A stretch of DNA of 64,000 bases from Bombus terrestris (lineage: Eukaryota; Arthropoda; Insecta; Hymenoptera; Apidae), in the NCBI RefSeq assembly GCF_910591885.1, contig NC_063271.1, forward strand, positions 11,649,001-11,713,000, in the 5' to 3' direction. Below the pieces are notes generated by a model. It ran no database searches, was not told the DNA's origin, and saw nothing but the letters and a program-made list of their open reading frames with translations. Position 1 is the stretch's first letter. Every line of letters begins with the position of its first letter. This document shows, piece after piece, positions 24,356 to 37,740 of the stretch. The translations under genes and the position numbers were made by a program.

Positions 24356-26561
24356 TGATGTATCCATTTTTGGTCTCTTAAATTATAGATATCTAATACA
24401 ATATCCAATGTTAATATGTTCTACTAGAAATTATAATTTCCTGCATTTTCTAATGCAATTAATTATTGGAACAATCAAGAACACTTGTTGTGAGAAGTAA
24501 CATTTCACAAGCCAAATATCATAAATTTGTCTTCAACTGCCTTCTAAAAATAGCCGATATTCCACTATAATAAATTACTGCCATACGTATCCATTAACAA
24601 TATTCTACTTATTATGCTAAATATTTATACATCATTAAACATACTGGTTATTATTAAGTATTATTAATACATTAAATATATACTAACTGGAATTATTATT
24701 AACTTATTAATATTTCAAGAATATCCAACAATTCTCAGAAAATGAAACTATATTTCACAATTTCTGTTACGTTTACTCATAACTCTGTACAAACAGTATC
24801 CACGTGAAATGATCCCGTCATAAAAATTTCAGTGCTTCACGGTCTATGTACAATAACGAATGTAAAGAACAGAACATCAAGAACAGCCAAAAATCTCCAT
24901 GTTTTTAGCCAGTATCCATGATACCTGCATAGACTCCAGGCAGAGGAGGGTTCGTGGAATAAAAACTCGTCGAACGAGTGAATAATTCGATCGGGAAAGC
25001 AGCACAGGAGCATCGTGTTCCGAGCTAACGAGATTTGTCCTGACGCGATTCCCAGGCGTGCCAGCGTAAAAGTGCAGCCGAATGCGTAATTCGAGGAATT
25101 GAATTTCGAATTAACAGTTGGCAAGGGCCAGGCAAATCCGTAGAAAATGAAATTCCATCCGGATCAACGAGAGTCGAGGCTGGAGCGTACGCAACGACTT
25201 TGACGAGAAAGAGGTTACTCAATCCTCGTCGTATCGATGGTGTATCGATACTTTCCTAGGCGCATCGACGCCTTCAGGAAACTAGAAAGAAACAAAAATT
25301 AGACGTCGAACTTCGAGCAAGAGGATTGAGATAAGTTTTCTACCTTCTTCCATGTTATTGCCGGAAGGGAAGTGAGCCACGTTTCGAAGAAAATACAGGT
25401 TCCATATGATATATAGGATTACTTTGTTTGAATAGCCATAATTTGTTAATTTTGAAATTAGTGGACTTACGTTAGTTGTTATTGACTGAAGCTAAAGTTT
25501 ATTGTGAATAGACGCACTGCATACATTATTTAAAAGTTATCAATTTTTAAAATTTTAATATGGAACAGTGAAATTATTTTGAGAATAAGAAAATGTTTCA
25601 TTCACTCATTGATAACTAAGTCCCACGATCAGTAGGACATACCTTCGAGATATTAGTGGTCATATATTCAACATATTCAAGAAGATATTTTCAACAAAAC
25701 AATTTTGAATGAATACTAATCCAAAGTAAAATATTCTACTTTCTTCCTTAATCTCTCCTGCTATACCAGCTTCAGTGAACCTTCCGTTGGCATCGGCAAA
25801 CCAATTTATCGATCTGTATATTCCAAATTATTTGATATAATTGATCGATATAATATCAATATAATTTCCGACCGTGGTCCAGTTCACCTATAACTCAAAA
25901 TCACTTTACGCTACCAGCAGATGAAAGAAAAATTTAAAAAACCAACCACAAAATTTGCATAATAAATCAATAAGTTTCCTTCGTGCAATCGAAATCAATA
26001 AACGATCGCGGAAACAAAGATCATTCGATCGAATCGGTTGGACGAAATCAGGCAACCCTTGTCCAATCGAGAGATTCGACGGATACAGGAGTCATGTTGG
26101 AACGATACGAGCCGGCTACAAATTTCCACGGGTCGACCAATTTAAATATGCATGAGGGACACACGGAGGTAAAAAAAAAAAAAAAAAAAGAGAAAGCAGA
26201 GGGGAAACGAGATCGACAGGCAAGACGAGGGTGACTGGGTTGTTTCGCGGCCGACCTCGTTAACCCCTATAGAAGAGTGTCTCGTCGGAAGTGACGAAGG
26301 CAGACGAGTTGCAGGCGGCAACAGAGCTGCTCTCACGGATTATCGCGAAGGGTAATCAGCTTTTGCCAGCGAGACCAGGCACGTTGCCGGCCACGGGGAT
26401 TTATTATTTAGCTTCACGTTCAAATGAGTAAATTAAACGTCCTAGAGGGCGGGACCACGTCGAAGAAACGCTTCGGATGAGATTTTTTTTTATCTTGGTT
26501 AATGCCGATGGAAAGAATTTTTTAAGTTGTCTGGATAGTTCGTTGCTTGAAAGTTGATGAC
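24356..26561. other. Mixed non-coding stretch with an A19 run
   Basis: A+T-rich to about 24830, then moderate G+C at 24880-25340 and 25980-26460. An uninterrupted run of 19 A lies at 26171-26189. Frames crossing it encode only Lys or Phe strings (25983-26234, 26142-26336) and are not called. Confidence 0.4.
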
Positions 26562-26778
26562 CAGACTGTGGGGTCTTATACATTTATAAGAAATTTGAAA
26601 GTGCAAAATTGCACAGAATTCATATAATATAAAGAAATGTGTAAAATATTCAAAGTATAGTGCTTCCTAAGATACATAGTAGGTAAAACAACCTTTTATC
26701 GAGGTTCTACTTTTCTTTTTTACGTTCTCGAAGGTATGATAATTTGATATGACAATTTGCAGAAAAATCCGCAGTCCA
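26562..26778 (+). repeat. Dispersed A+T-rich inverted-terminus repeat, copy 5
   Basis: It begins CAGACTGTGGGGTCTTATAC, contains TTTGAAAGTGCAAAATTGCA and ATTCAAAGTATAGTGCTTCC, and ends AGAAAAATCCGCAGTCC. Both ends are recognisable and inverse to each other, which makes this a good reference copy for the family. Confidence 0.65.
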
Positions 26779-29568
26779 TTAATAACGTTATTGATGTATA
26801 AGAAATTGAATTGGTCAGTATAATTTGACCGACTGACTTTTATGAGTATTTTATTTTTAACTAATTTAAAATAACTAATGTGGTTAGAAAAACATAAATT
26901 CATTTCTCTATCGTCATTTGAGAAATTATTTGATTAATTATTTTTAAGTAGCGTTCATTTAAAATATAATTATACAGTTTTATCTTTTATGTATTATAAC
27001 CGCAAACATTGAAGTATACGAGTGATTCAATAAATTATTTACTAAGTTGCTTACATTTACAATTTTTAAATATATTATAGAAACATTTAGTAGCCATAAA
27101 AAGAAGTATTATCTCGTTGAAATATCGATAAACAATCATAAATATCCTTAGAAAAACGACGATATATTCGAACGTAAAGCTTTCCTTGAACCGAAATCCA
27201 CTTCTATCTTCATACATAAATCCATAGCGCCCGTAAATGCATTTGCATTCTCGTATCGTATGGCACATAAACCTCGGGCAGGATAGATACTAATTTTTAT
27301 GACGTGTCAGTGGAATTTAACGATCGTCGTAAACAAAAATCATAAAATTCCGCCGAGGAAATGTAGAGACCTGCCGAGCATCAAGTATTTTTAACGACTC
27401 GACGATCATTTCTTATAACTATCTAAAATGTCTTCAGCCGAATAATTATATAAATATATATAATAAAACAGATAAGAGAGAATGATTAAGCCTTTTATAT
27501 AAGCATGATCTTCCTGAATAGGATAAAATATCTTGACGTTACGAATTTATAAGACATTAAACAAGAAAAATGATTTAATATATTCATCTCATAATCTTGA
27601 GATTTCGTCATTAACGTACATTAATATTCTGTAAATTTTTATTTAAATCACCTCTTCGTCTTCTTGCTACAGAACATACTAATTATATGGTGGACGATAA
27701 AATTTTATTTCAATAAAGATAGCTTTCCTATAGAGTGTACAAAGTCTTTCGTAAGTGAGTGTAAGTATTCGACATTATTAAATCATATAATTATAAATTT
27801 AATCGAATTAAAAAATACCAAATCATTAGCTTTTTTAGAATGGGATGGGAAAATGATAGGAAGAATCGAATGGAAGCTGCTAGCACGGCTGCGTGTTGTC
27901 GTTGGTTGCTCACGAATCGCTTGTACAGGGCGATACATCCGTGAATTTCATTCGCGTAGCCTTTATCAGCGGGGCTTTATCGTGACACGGACGGCAAATC
28001 GTCGATCGAATATGCACTGGGAACACCGAGGAAATTGACATCGATGTCGTCTGACCTCGTTTAGCTTGGAATCTGTCGGACGACGTCGATAAATTGCTAC
28101 ATGATCGCCGCGATAAATAATCGAATCGGGCGTTGGCTTGTCATTTCCGTGAGTCTGACGCACCCGCATAATAACTTTCCGTTCTGATTAGTTCGACAAT
28201 CGAATCAGACAGGAATGCCCGTCTTTGTGAGCTTGAATAAATCAGATTTATTTCGTGACGATCACTTTCGTCTTTTACCCCGTCGTAAAGATCTTTCTTC
28301 TCGTCATTCTATCGCTTCTTTTATATTAGGTTCGATTGGAAATCTTGTCGATTTTATTTTGAAAATTTGACTATTACTTCGACATTTGTTACTGCAAATG
28401 TAGAAAGATCATCAATGTAGTTAAAACTAAATTGCATTTGAATTATCGTTGTATTATCGTCGTTGGTCTTTGGAGGCGGAACAGTCAGGTTTTACTGTCA
28501 ATTATAATTCAATTCATTTTAGTTATTTTAGTATTTGTTACTGAAGATACAGGAAAATTATTTTTACTACTTTATTTTACTCTTTTACTTTTTAATTTTA
28601 CAATCAAATCGTCATCCCTTATTGGCCTTAGGATGTAGAGTCGCCAGTTTTTATTATGCAATTCAATTCTGGATGATTCGAATAAACGTCAAATATAAAA
28701 TGAAAGGAATCACCATAGTTGAGTCTAACCAGCGTGTTTCAATTACCGTGTTAAATTTGAAACGGAATCTCACATTTGAAAACAACACGTCACCGAGCCT
28801 CTATTCGCAAGAACAAAAATCGTGATAAAGTAACTCGTGACTAACACGAGATCGGTGCCCGAGAGCAATCGCGTGACCAAGAGACAGGTTAATTTAATTC
28901 TCCTACTCGCGACGCAGATTCAGCTCGTTTCTCAGAGCCACTAATCGGAAATTACTTCTAGCAGCTGCATCGTTGTTCTTTCCAGCAGAGAAAAACGAGC
29001 TTACGACTCGATACACGTGAAAATGTTTACGCGTGGGAGTTCAAACGTCATCGTATCGTTTGAAAAATACGCGATTCCGTATATTCCTCTGTCGTCGTCG
29101 CGCTATTGTTGTCCAAGTTAGCGCTAAGTTATGGAGTTCGTTGACGTTGAAGAGAAACGTCATCAAGGATGAGGTTATTGAATATTCAACGACGTAGCTT
29201 TAAATGTTGTTCTGAAATTATAAATTCTTGATGGAGTTTCTTAAAAAGGAAATGAAAATTTCCTTGGAAATAAAGTGGGAGTTTGTGTTTTCCTTATACG
29301 AATTGAATTCCAAATTGGATTTGCAAGTGAAATGAAAATTTGTTATTTATTATATGAAATAATAATCGATTATATTTTTATTACATTCTAGATAACATTA
29401 TTTCAAGAACACACTGTTAACTTCTTATTTCTGTCCTTTGTTTAAATTCATCAACGATATATTCCACATTATTCGCCGTATTGCCTTATAGTCATTTCAG
29501 CCAGTTGCAAAATTGACCTGACGTTCATTATTTATACAATCTATTTAACTTTAAATTTAACAATTTAT
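26779..29568. other. Mixed non-coding stretch
   Basis: A+T-rich with G+C islands at about 27850-28160 and 28790-29150. The 124-codon frame at 27664-28038 starts in A+T-rich DNA and ends in the island. Its translation changes character at that border and matches nothing I know. Confidence 0.4.
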
Positions 29569-29570
29569 TA

Positions 29571-29717
29571 GGTTGTCCCAAAAATTTCTTTCATTTTATA
29601 AGGAAATAATAGCTGTTCCAGTAGAACAAAATACATAATTCAATAAAATAATATAAAACAAGAAATGTTGTACATCTATTATTTTCTTATAAAACGAAAG
29701 AAACTTTTAGGATAACC
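29571..29717. mobile_element. mariner-type miniature element (MITE)
   Basis: The 147-bp element is bounded by TA on both sides (29569-29570 and 29718-29719). The inverted ends are about 42 bp with roughly 37 identities. The left end begins GGTTGTCCCAAAAATTTCTT and the right end is the inverse of GGTTATCCTAAAAGTTTCTT. The middle is A+T-rich with no coding capacity. The termini are typical of insect mariner elements. This is the best-preserved transposon end pair in the window. Confidence 0.85.
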
Positions 29718-29719
29718 TA

Positions 29720-31817
29720 ATATAATTCGGATATAATATATTTTAATATAATATTATTATAATATATTTCGGAATAAGTTATGTGATAAATTGAGAGTTC
29801 AGAAGGTGAAATCATTTTCAAAATTCAATGAATCAACGAACTGTCATCCTCAACCTATCCAAGATATATCTTCAGAAAAGTCTAGATCTCATAATCTGGA
29901 AAAATCGGGAATCTTGTTTTAAATAAAATATATTTCCCTGAGACTGTATTAAAGTTCAATAAATCCAGTATCTACAATTCTTCAAAACTTCTGAAATTCA
30001 ACAATATAAAGTTCATGTCGAGAACCATCAAATCCTCAAGATATCCTCACTTACAACGCAAGTCGCTCCGAAAGGCGATAAAAGAACGCTTTAAACTCCG
30101 ACCCTAATACCCATAACTACATTCACGGAAGTAGCGCGAACCTGTTTCCATTAGCATCAGATTAGCGTTAGACCTTTCGTTCTCGATGGGCAAAGGGCTG
30201 CCGCTGAAATATCACCACGATACGGAACGTCCTGCAGGATCTCTCGACCGCGGTCATAACTTTCAATTATCCTGGAACCGGGCCGAGCCTCCCGTCATCT
30301 CGATAACATCGTTTCTTGTCTGAATCTCCTTTCAGCCGGACAGCCGTTTCAGTCAGCTGCTTCAACGTGACTGGCCCCGTCCATCTTCAGATTTTTCATC
30401 CACCCAACAGCCGCTTGTATCTTCTTCTCTTGGTCTTCCCTTTCCTCCTCGAATTTATATGGCGAACGTGACACGAGGAAAACACGCTTGCTCGCGGCGA
30501 ACAAAGACGAGTTTCATTCATATTACACGTCGCGGATTGCGAAACTACGCGGAAGAAGAGAAATTTCTGACGCGTCACGCGACCAATTACTCCTTCTACC
30601 ATTGGTTGTGTCACTGATAAGCCGTGCGCTTCTTACTCTTTGAAGTTGATTCAGATTTGAAAGCATTGTTTAGATCTTGGAACTTCGATTTTCCGATTAC
30701 ATCGTACTTGCTCTCGGTTATCTTGATTGTTGGAGAGTAATTAAGGGGAGGAGACGGTTAAAGTTGCTGGAAAAAGTTTGAAAGAACTTTTGGATTCTTA
30801 GTTGTGCTGTGATTATATTAAATTTTATTGTGTGTGTCTTGAAGAAAGTATAGCGACTTTGTATTGTACGTATTTATTGTTTATTGTCCGAAAATTCAAA
30901 ATCTTCTAGAAACTTCTCCACTTTTCTTTCTGAAACAGTACAAATGTCTGAAACTTTAATATAAATAATCATACGTCTATCATAAATCTCTATCAAAATT
31001 CCCATCAAAGTACACTCTAACCATTATATTCAATCACTGATTATTACTATTTAATAATTTACGAATCTATGCCTTTAATTATCCCTTTAATTATATTCAT
31101 AGGAATCTGACAAAAGATCATTTTTCCAAGATAAATTCCTCTCGATGAAGAATGGAAAATAAACCATGAAATCATATAGTTTTTTTACTCTTTCGGTCTT
31201 TTCTCTCGAAAGAAGGAAATTATTTTTAAAAAAAGGAGTCTAGATTCCTATAGAAAAGATAAAGAAGGTTTTCAGTCGAGGGTTGGTAGATTTCGCAAGA
31301 AGATCAAGGATCGAGGAGAAGACGCCCGCGCGTGAGGACGCGTGGGATTCGCGCTTTATATATCCTGGCCAATCGGTGGAAAGGCACAGGTGTGCACGCA
31401 CCCGCTCGAATAATAAATCCTAATCGGATCACGGAAGCGCGGCGGTGCATCTTTGACTGCGAGTGGCAACTACGTCGCCGGCTACAGCTGCAACTGACGC
31501 CTCCGTTGTCGCCTCGAATTATCCATGAAATCGATAACCGTTCATGAACACGGATTCCGTCGAAGATCGCGCGGATCCACGTTATCGATAAGGAAATTCA
31601 GACTACTACGTCAGAAGAAATCTAACAAGCAGTACGTAGAAAGTAGCATTATAGTCTGACGAAAGTCTGACTGATAAAATTCTTACTTAAAGATAGCTAC
31701 TCTAAGTTCTTTCCCACTTGAAAAATCAAAAACCTAAAAATTATTCATCTTGTCACAACTATAATAATTACAAAAATTTATCGACAAAAATCCATTCGTC
31801 TGTATTTTTTCTGCATC
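29720..31817. other. Mixed stretch with G+C islands at about 30080-30610 and 31310-31600
   Basis: The island at 31310-31600 holds a TATA-like motif (TTTATATAT at 31355), a CCAAT core at 31370 and E-box cores (CAGGTG, CAGCTG), but no gene follows. The 72-codon minus frame at 30396-30614 is Arg-rich and not recognised. Confidence 0.35.
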
Positions 31818-32051
31818 ATGAGACGTTCTTCTTTAACTAGAAATCTACTAAAATCTAAAAATCACACTCCACATGCTACTATCGTTACAGCAACATCAAT
31901 CAAGAAAATTCAGCCACAAAAACCCTCTGCACCAATTACTACTCTTAAGCCTAACCCAGACGAAAAACGAGCCTCAGACATCAGCAAGCCATCTACAATC
32001 CAAACACCCCAATTAGTTCCCCTTCGTGTACAATCAAACGACCCCATCTAA
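31818..32051 (+). CDS. Unrecognised Lys/Pro/Ser/Thr-rich open frame, possibly a broken gag/ORF1-like fragment
   Basis: A 77-codon frame with unusual composition for this window: the sense strand is A+C-rich with few G, and the product is dominated by Lys, Pro, Ser and Thr, as in disordered leaders of retroelement ORF1 or gag proteins. A second open stretch in the next frame (about 32056-32229) begins with similar composition (KPLSDKPRSSPKNHKDL), consistent with a frameshift in one older reading frame. No zinc knuckle or other motif is present, so the assignment is weak. Confidence 0.2.
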   Translation: MRRSSLTRNLLKSKNHTPHATIVTATSIKKIQPQKPSAPITTLKPNPDEKRASDISKPSTIQTPQLVPLRVQSNDPI

Positions 32052-32055
32052 TTAG

Positions 32056-35000
32056 AAACCTCTATCAGATAAACCACGAAGTTCCCCTAAAAACCATAAG
32101 GATCTCGTTTCTGGTTTCGTAGCGTGTCTTAAATCTTCGCATATCTCCACTGTCGTATTTCGCGGTGGTGGCATGACACAAAGGAGTCACAGATCATGGA
32201 ACCTCTCGACCGCGAGACGATCAAATTGACTGTTGGAAGCCGAGGAAACTGTGTCCTTCGCCTTTACACGGCTTCCCTTTAAGGCGAACGTAGGAGGAGC
32301 AGGCCAAGTCCGCAAGGTTCACGGAGTTATCCGGAGAATTCGGAACCGCGAAAGCCGAGATTGCTACCAGGATACTCCATCAGCGTTGAAGAGACTCTTG
32401 GTGCAAATTGATGTTTGCCGTGTCCGATCGAATATTGGCAAAATTATTCGACTACCACGGCACTGGTTCCTTTGGTACTCGGATCGAGTCGAGAGGACCT
32501 CTTGCCGGAAGCGAACAGCTTTTCTTTTTTCTTTGCTTCTTCGATTTCAGAGCCTGGAACTCTGCGACGTGTGAATTTCCCGCCTGTTGACGCGAGTTTA
32601 ATTAGTCTGGACGACATTGTGTCGGGCCACTCGTCGAGTAATCGGAAAGCGTTCGATACCGTGGGGTGCTGACGACTTTCAGAGTTGCAACTTTCGTTTT
32701 GTTTCATTTTTCATGCATTGGGTTCTGTGCGAGCGTGATTGGTTCAAGTAGAATATTCTTTTGATAATCGGAGGGATGGTAGCAATGTTGCAATGATAGT
32801 TAACAATTTTTCTATTTATTCTCTATTTATTCTTAACCTCTTCCCAGTTTAATTTTGTCTTTATCCATTAAAATTTTTTATTATTTTGATGATAAATCTC
32901 TTATATCGATATTTTTCCGCCGTAATTTCCTTGTATTAAAATTTCTTTAGGTTTGCAAATTTTATTATTCTCCTGATGAAGTATGTATCAAAAATTGTAT
33001 TAAAAATAACTATAGTATCACGAGACTCGAATAAATCCCGAAAAAGGTTACCTATAATAATCCACGAAAAATATAAAGAAAAAGATTTCTTATAATATAA
33101 CAATATACCAATAACAATAACCTCACAAAGTTAAACAGATTTTTTTTATACTTCCAATTATTATATTTTACCCTAACTTGTTGCAATAAACTCATGTTAA
33201 TCTCGCGATAAAGATCACATCTGACCCATCGGAGCTGAATGTAACAGTTCACGTGGCACTGTGCGGTGCATTAATTACATATAAATAAAATAAATCCTGT
33301 AATTATGACACGCGTTACGTGTTTGCGCTTACTGTCGGTGGAAGATCGTCGAAGCACGGCAATTTGCCTGGGCCCGGTAGCATAGCGGATCCTGGAAGCC
33401 AGATACATCGCTACGAGACTAAACTCACGCTAATTAACCCCTTTGGGTTCTTTGTGAATGAAGATCGTCGAACATAAGTGTCGAGATCCAGAGATTACGT
33501 GTGCATTTGTAGCACGAGCTGTGTTTCAAGATCAACTTGGTTCTAGCATCAGTTAACTGAATTATGTCTTATCTGTCGACCATCGAGTCGGTCAATTGAC
33601 AAGTGTAACGATCGCTGGTTTTCCTGTTTCTATTGCTCAAGTGTAAAGATACTGCAATTTTCTTTCTTAAAAATTGTTTATTTGCAAGTGATCATTCACT
33701 ATCGCGCGAAAAGTAGATTATAGACGTTACAGGGCGGAAGTTGTTTTCATGGTGGTTGAATTAGTGCACGTAAATAGAAGCGAGCACTGCATTCTGCGGT
33801 AGCGATCAGGTACGCGATTAGTCTGAGGGCGTCGATTCTAAATATTTGTGTTTCTTTAAATGAAGCTTTTTAAGCGAGCGATAAAATTTGATCATCTTCC
33901 ATACAGAAGATACATTTTTTAATAACAATTTCCATGTTCCAGTTGGTTAAAAACATGTGCTATTTACAAAATTTTTAAGCATTTGAAGATACTACTACGT
34001 TTAGAAATCCTGTATGAAAATCTTTTATTGTTCTTGATGTAACTAAACAAATTTTGAGTCACGAATTGTCAAACTTGCGATTCGAGATTGACCATGACCT
34101 TCGAAACCGACGACTAAAAAAAGATTCGTCTACAAAAAAGACGACGTAACTGATGTTGAAGGTGGATAATTCGAGCTGGTATCAGATGATATAGAAGACA
34201 ACCACAAACTATGGAAATTTAACCACAGAAGAGACTGGATACTAATCTGCAACAGTTTGACTCTACTTGCTCCTAAGATGAATTTCTTTCTTTTGTTTCT
34301 AAGCGACGGCTGAGTGTATCTCATTCTGAAAACAGACCCGTGGCGAATTATGCGATCGAGAATTAATACATCCTTCCAGAGAAGCAGGATATTCATCTTT
34401 TATGCTTTGTATTATATTCTCTATTTTTAAACTTCTCAAAATTAAACAATTACTTAGATCCATAAATAACTTCGTAGATATAATCAATTGAAATAATCAT
34501 CTGAATGGATAACTCGAAGATATTCCAAGAGTTGGTCGTTGCATTATTATTTGATAAAAATCAAAGGAGTCTGATAAAAGAAACTACGAAAGGATACAAA
34601 TAACGCTATTTTCGTATAATTCTATTTCATTAATAATTCATTATGCTTGGCAAAATCTTTATAACCTGAAATGCTTCTTTAAATGTATAACTGCTCATAC
34701 ATAAGCGAACATCGATGAAAGTATTTCAGGTGGACGTCTACCTTTGTACGAGTGGAAGATACCGGAAGCAGTTCTAGGGTTGTTATCCAACCATCGACGT
34801 ATTTTTCCCCCGTTTGTGAGCAACCAATCGCGGAAAGAGGCGTGTTCCGACAAAAGAGCCGCGATCTTTTTCCCATTGTACGAGGCTCCATCTTTACGCC
34901 TTTTCCTCTTTCTTAGTTTCCTTTCGTGACGATTTAATGAGCTTGAGACACGAAGACGCCGCAGGCATCTCGCGATTTGTAAGGATTCACTGGGAAACGA

Positions 35001-36242
35001 TGCCGAACAAGTCCTGTTACGAGACGCATTTTCGTTTCTTCCTGCAACATGTACTTAAATATTTCTTTAGTGACACGTCAAATCGATCCGAACGTCGGCA
35101 ACACGCTGAAAGGTTCCAGTATCTCGTGATCGCATCAGCTGATTCTACAAATTCTCTCTATCTGTATCTCTAACGAAGAAGCAAAAATACAATTTAGGAC
35201 ATATAATCATTTTATATGATCACTTAGCGTTTTAGTATGGAAAAGTGATTATTTTATAAACACTGTTTCTTTTTTTTTCAATTTATCTTAGAACTGGTCA
35301 TTATCTGTGTCATCCTTTTCCAATGAACGAACTTATGGAAGTAAATCGTTTGTTTCTTGAAAACACTGAATATTGAACATGTATAGTTAGGAAACGAAGA
35401 AATTAATAAAAGATAGAAATGATAAGTTTGGTTCCTGAGAGATTTATACGCAAAACGATACTAAAACAACCGACCAAAAGTTCCACGATTACATAGAATC
35501 ACTTTAGGGTGGTAAACAAAATTCTTTTCGCCAGATCAGAATCGAATAATCTGAAATTAGTGACGAGTAGACAACCGCGTCTATAATCTGGCGTTTCGCC
35601 ACTTTCGTTTTCGAGGCCACCCTTTGTCTTCGCCATTTCTCTGCGTTGGCTGAACGAAACACCATCGCGGAACACGCGCCTGCCCACTTGCATCGCGCTT
35701 TCATCCTCGCCGAGGATTTATTTGTTTGAAAGAATCGATCCTTTTCACGCAGCTCGCTCGCCCGAGAACCTCCTCTCGTCGAGCAGCTTTCACGTTGATT
35801 CTTTCTCATCCCCGTTGCTGTGGCTCTTCGTTTCGCGTGTTTCAAGCACCGCTAATTCAACCACGGCAAACGTATCACAAACGAACTCCTTCCACGAGCG
35901 GAAAAAATTGCGTAAGGACGCGACGCTCGAACATCATCTCGCGTTGACTGACGGTAATAAATTGCTCGACTCTCTCGATCCATCTGTCTGATCAGTTCCG
36001 TTGAAGTTCTGCAAGATCTTTAGCTTTCGTTCATTAGGGAAATGTTATTTTAATAACAATGATACTTGTCGTCCTTTTCACATTTTCGATTGCTCAGGCA
36101 GCTGATGGAGTACATTTAGTTTCGAAAGAAGAGATGGTAGCTTTTGAAAGGGTGTTTGTTGCAATAACTAGATTCGCTATGAATTTAAGCAGCGTTGCGA
36201 GATACATAGCATACTGAAAATAGAAACTTTTATTAAGCGACA
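32056..36242. other. Mixed non-coding stretch
   Basis: G+C islands lie at about 32090-32690, 33310-33450, 34750-35110 and 35560-35990, separated by A+T-rich DNA. Opposing frames fill each island (for example 32233-32574 plus with 32444-32707 minus, and 35504-35845 minus with 35722-35991 plus) and are not called. Confidence 0.4.
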
Positions 36243-36712
36243 TTAACACTCTGTCAGCTATAGATCTTCACTGTCAATCGCATTTATTTTTGACTTTTGT
36301 CTATTATTTTATAATTACGATGCACTTTTTGAGGAAATCGCATTGAATTCGTTATTATTATCCAGTTTTTATCATATTATTTTAATTTATTTCGCACGTT
36401 AGCGTATTATATGAATTTTTTATTTATTTCCTGACTGTTCCGTGCAGTTACAGAAATCGAGATTATAATCATCTTCCAACCATTAACTTTCACCGGATCA
36501 TTAAGCTCAGAAATTGCCGGTCTTTTCAGCGCATTTGTAAATCGTTTCGTTTCGATAGGACGCTATCAAAGGCCAGGAATCATTTGTCTCACGCGTAAGT
36601 GGCGATTAAATAAAAAAAGAAAAAGAACTGAAGTCACGTAAACGTGACTGCGGCTGACAATAGATGGCTGAGCGAAATCACGTTTACGTGACAGCGGTCG
36701 TCAAGGCGTTAA
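36243..36712. mobile_element. Candidate TTAA-type (piggyBac-like) element
   Basis: The right end reads GTCGTCAAGGCGTTAA. Inside it are two near-palindromic blocks, GTCACGTAAACGTGAC (36633-36648) and TCACGTTTACGTGAC (36678-36692), which are also a perfect 15-bp inverted pair. The outer block ends 16 bp before the TTAA at 36709-36712, the same geometry as the right end of 16447-17107. A left end TTAACACTCTGTCAGC at 36243 resembles the inverse of the right end only loosely, so the left boundary is uncertain. No coding capacity. Confidence 0.4.
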
Positions 36713-37314
36713 AATTGCATTAAGTATCCTATTCAATTGGATGAACTCAAGTGGCAGTAAACTTGGGTTCGTGTAGTCCCAGTTAAAAACTTCTCCTGTC
36801 GTTTCCTTCTACGATTTAGAACCCTACATAAAAATAAGATTCATCAATTTAAAGCGATGACTGAATAAATATAACTATGAAAATTACGTAGATAATATTG
36901 TTGAAAGGTTATACTTCCTTATTAAACCATGACGCTGGATATTTATGTCAATAATTAATTGTGATCACGAGGTTGAAATATCTTGCAAGACATTTTACAC
37001 AGGTTATATAATTTTCAATATCTCTGCGAGAAATAAATTGCAGTAAATAACACCAGTGGTATACAATATCGTGTACAATACCGATGTTTACTGGGAACGA
37101 AATGTTTCGCTTTCCAGGCAAACATAGAGTACAAATACCGTGAAAAATATTTTCTTCCCGAAGAAAATACCTAGCGGTTTCCAATGTTGGAAATCTCTTT
37201 CAGGATAGTGTTCAAGATAAACATTTCCCAATCTGCATAATAAAACCTTTGTCTTATTTTCGAGAAATTCAAGAAGCATAACGCGCCTCACATTTCTTTC
37301 CACTTTTTCGCAGA
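36713..37314. other. A+T-rich non-coding stretch
   Basis: Nothing is recognised. Minus-strand frames at 36948-37184 and 37088-37327 overlap in different frames. Confidence 0.4.
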
Positions 37315-37740
37315 CAGTGATTTCCAAAAATATCGGTATATTTGTAAAAGTTTCTCGTAATTATGTATGTATGTGTGAATTGTGTGTATTGTATGAAATT
37401 ATCGTGTAATTATTATGTATTGTATGAGACTATTATCATTGTATTGGTAAAGATTGAAAGACTGAAAAAATACGTGGAAGCAACAAGGTATTTAATGCAA
37501 GTAGATATTTCATAAAAATTACAAGAATATTCAATGGAGCTGTATTTAATGTTTAAAATGGTTGTTAATGCTCTACTACTTTTTTTCTAATTACAAACTT
37601 CCAGTGTAAATATCTTGGAAGCTTGCATACATTTCCAAACTGGTTTCTTATTTTACAAATATATTCATGACGACCATGTTTCATTACAACGATAATGAAA
37701 TTTCAAAATGTTTTATTTAAATACGTTCGTGAGCCACTGT
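37315..37740 (+). mobile_element. Tc-like miniature element, family T, copy B
   Basis: The right terminus AAATACGTTCGTGAGCCACT (37719-37738) and the interior AGTGTAAATATCTTGGAAGC match copies A and C. The left end is taken at CAGTGA (37315), which gives a length of 426 bp, close to the 423 bp of copy C; sequence support for the left end is weak. Non-coding. Confidence 0.5.

Noticed and set aside
26142..26336. Minus-strand frame and plus-strand frame 25983-26234 across a homopolymer
   Set aside because: Both depend on the A19 run and encode Lys or Phe strings.
31355..31375. TATA-like and CCAAT motifs suggesting a promoter
   Set aside because: The motifs are short and common, the CCAAT core lies downstream of the TATA-like site, and no transcript or gene follows.
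33432..33450. TTAACCCCTTTGGGTT as a second piggyBac-type end
   Set aside because: No inverse end with TTAA was found within a few kilobases; the motif is a simple palindrome in a G+C island.
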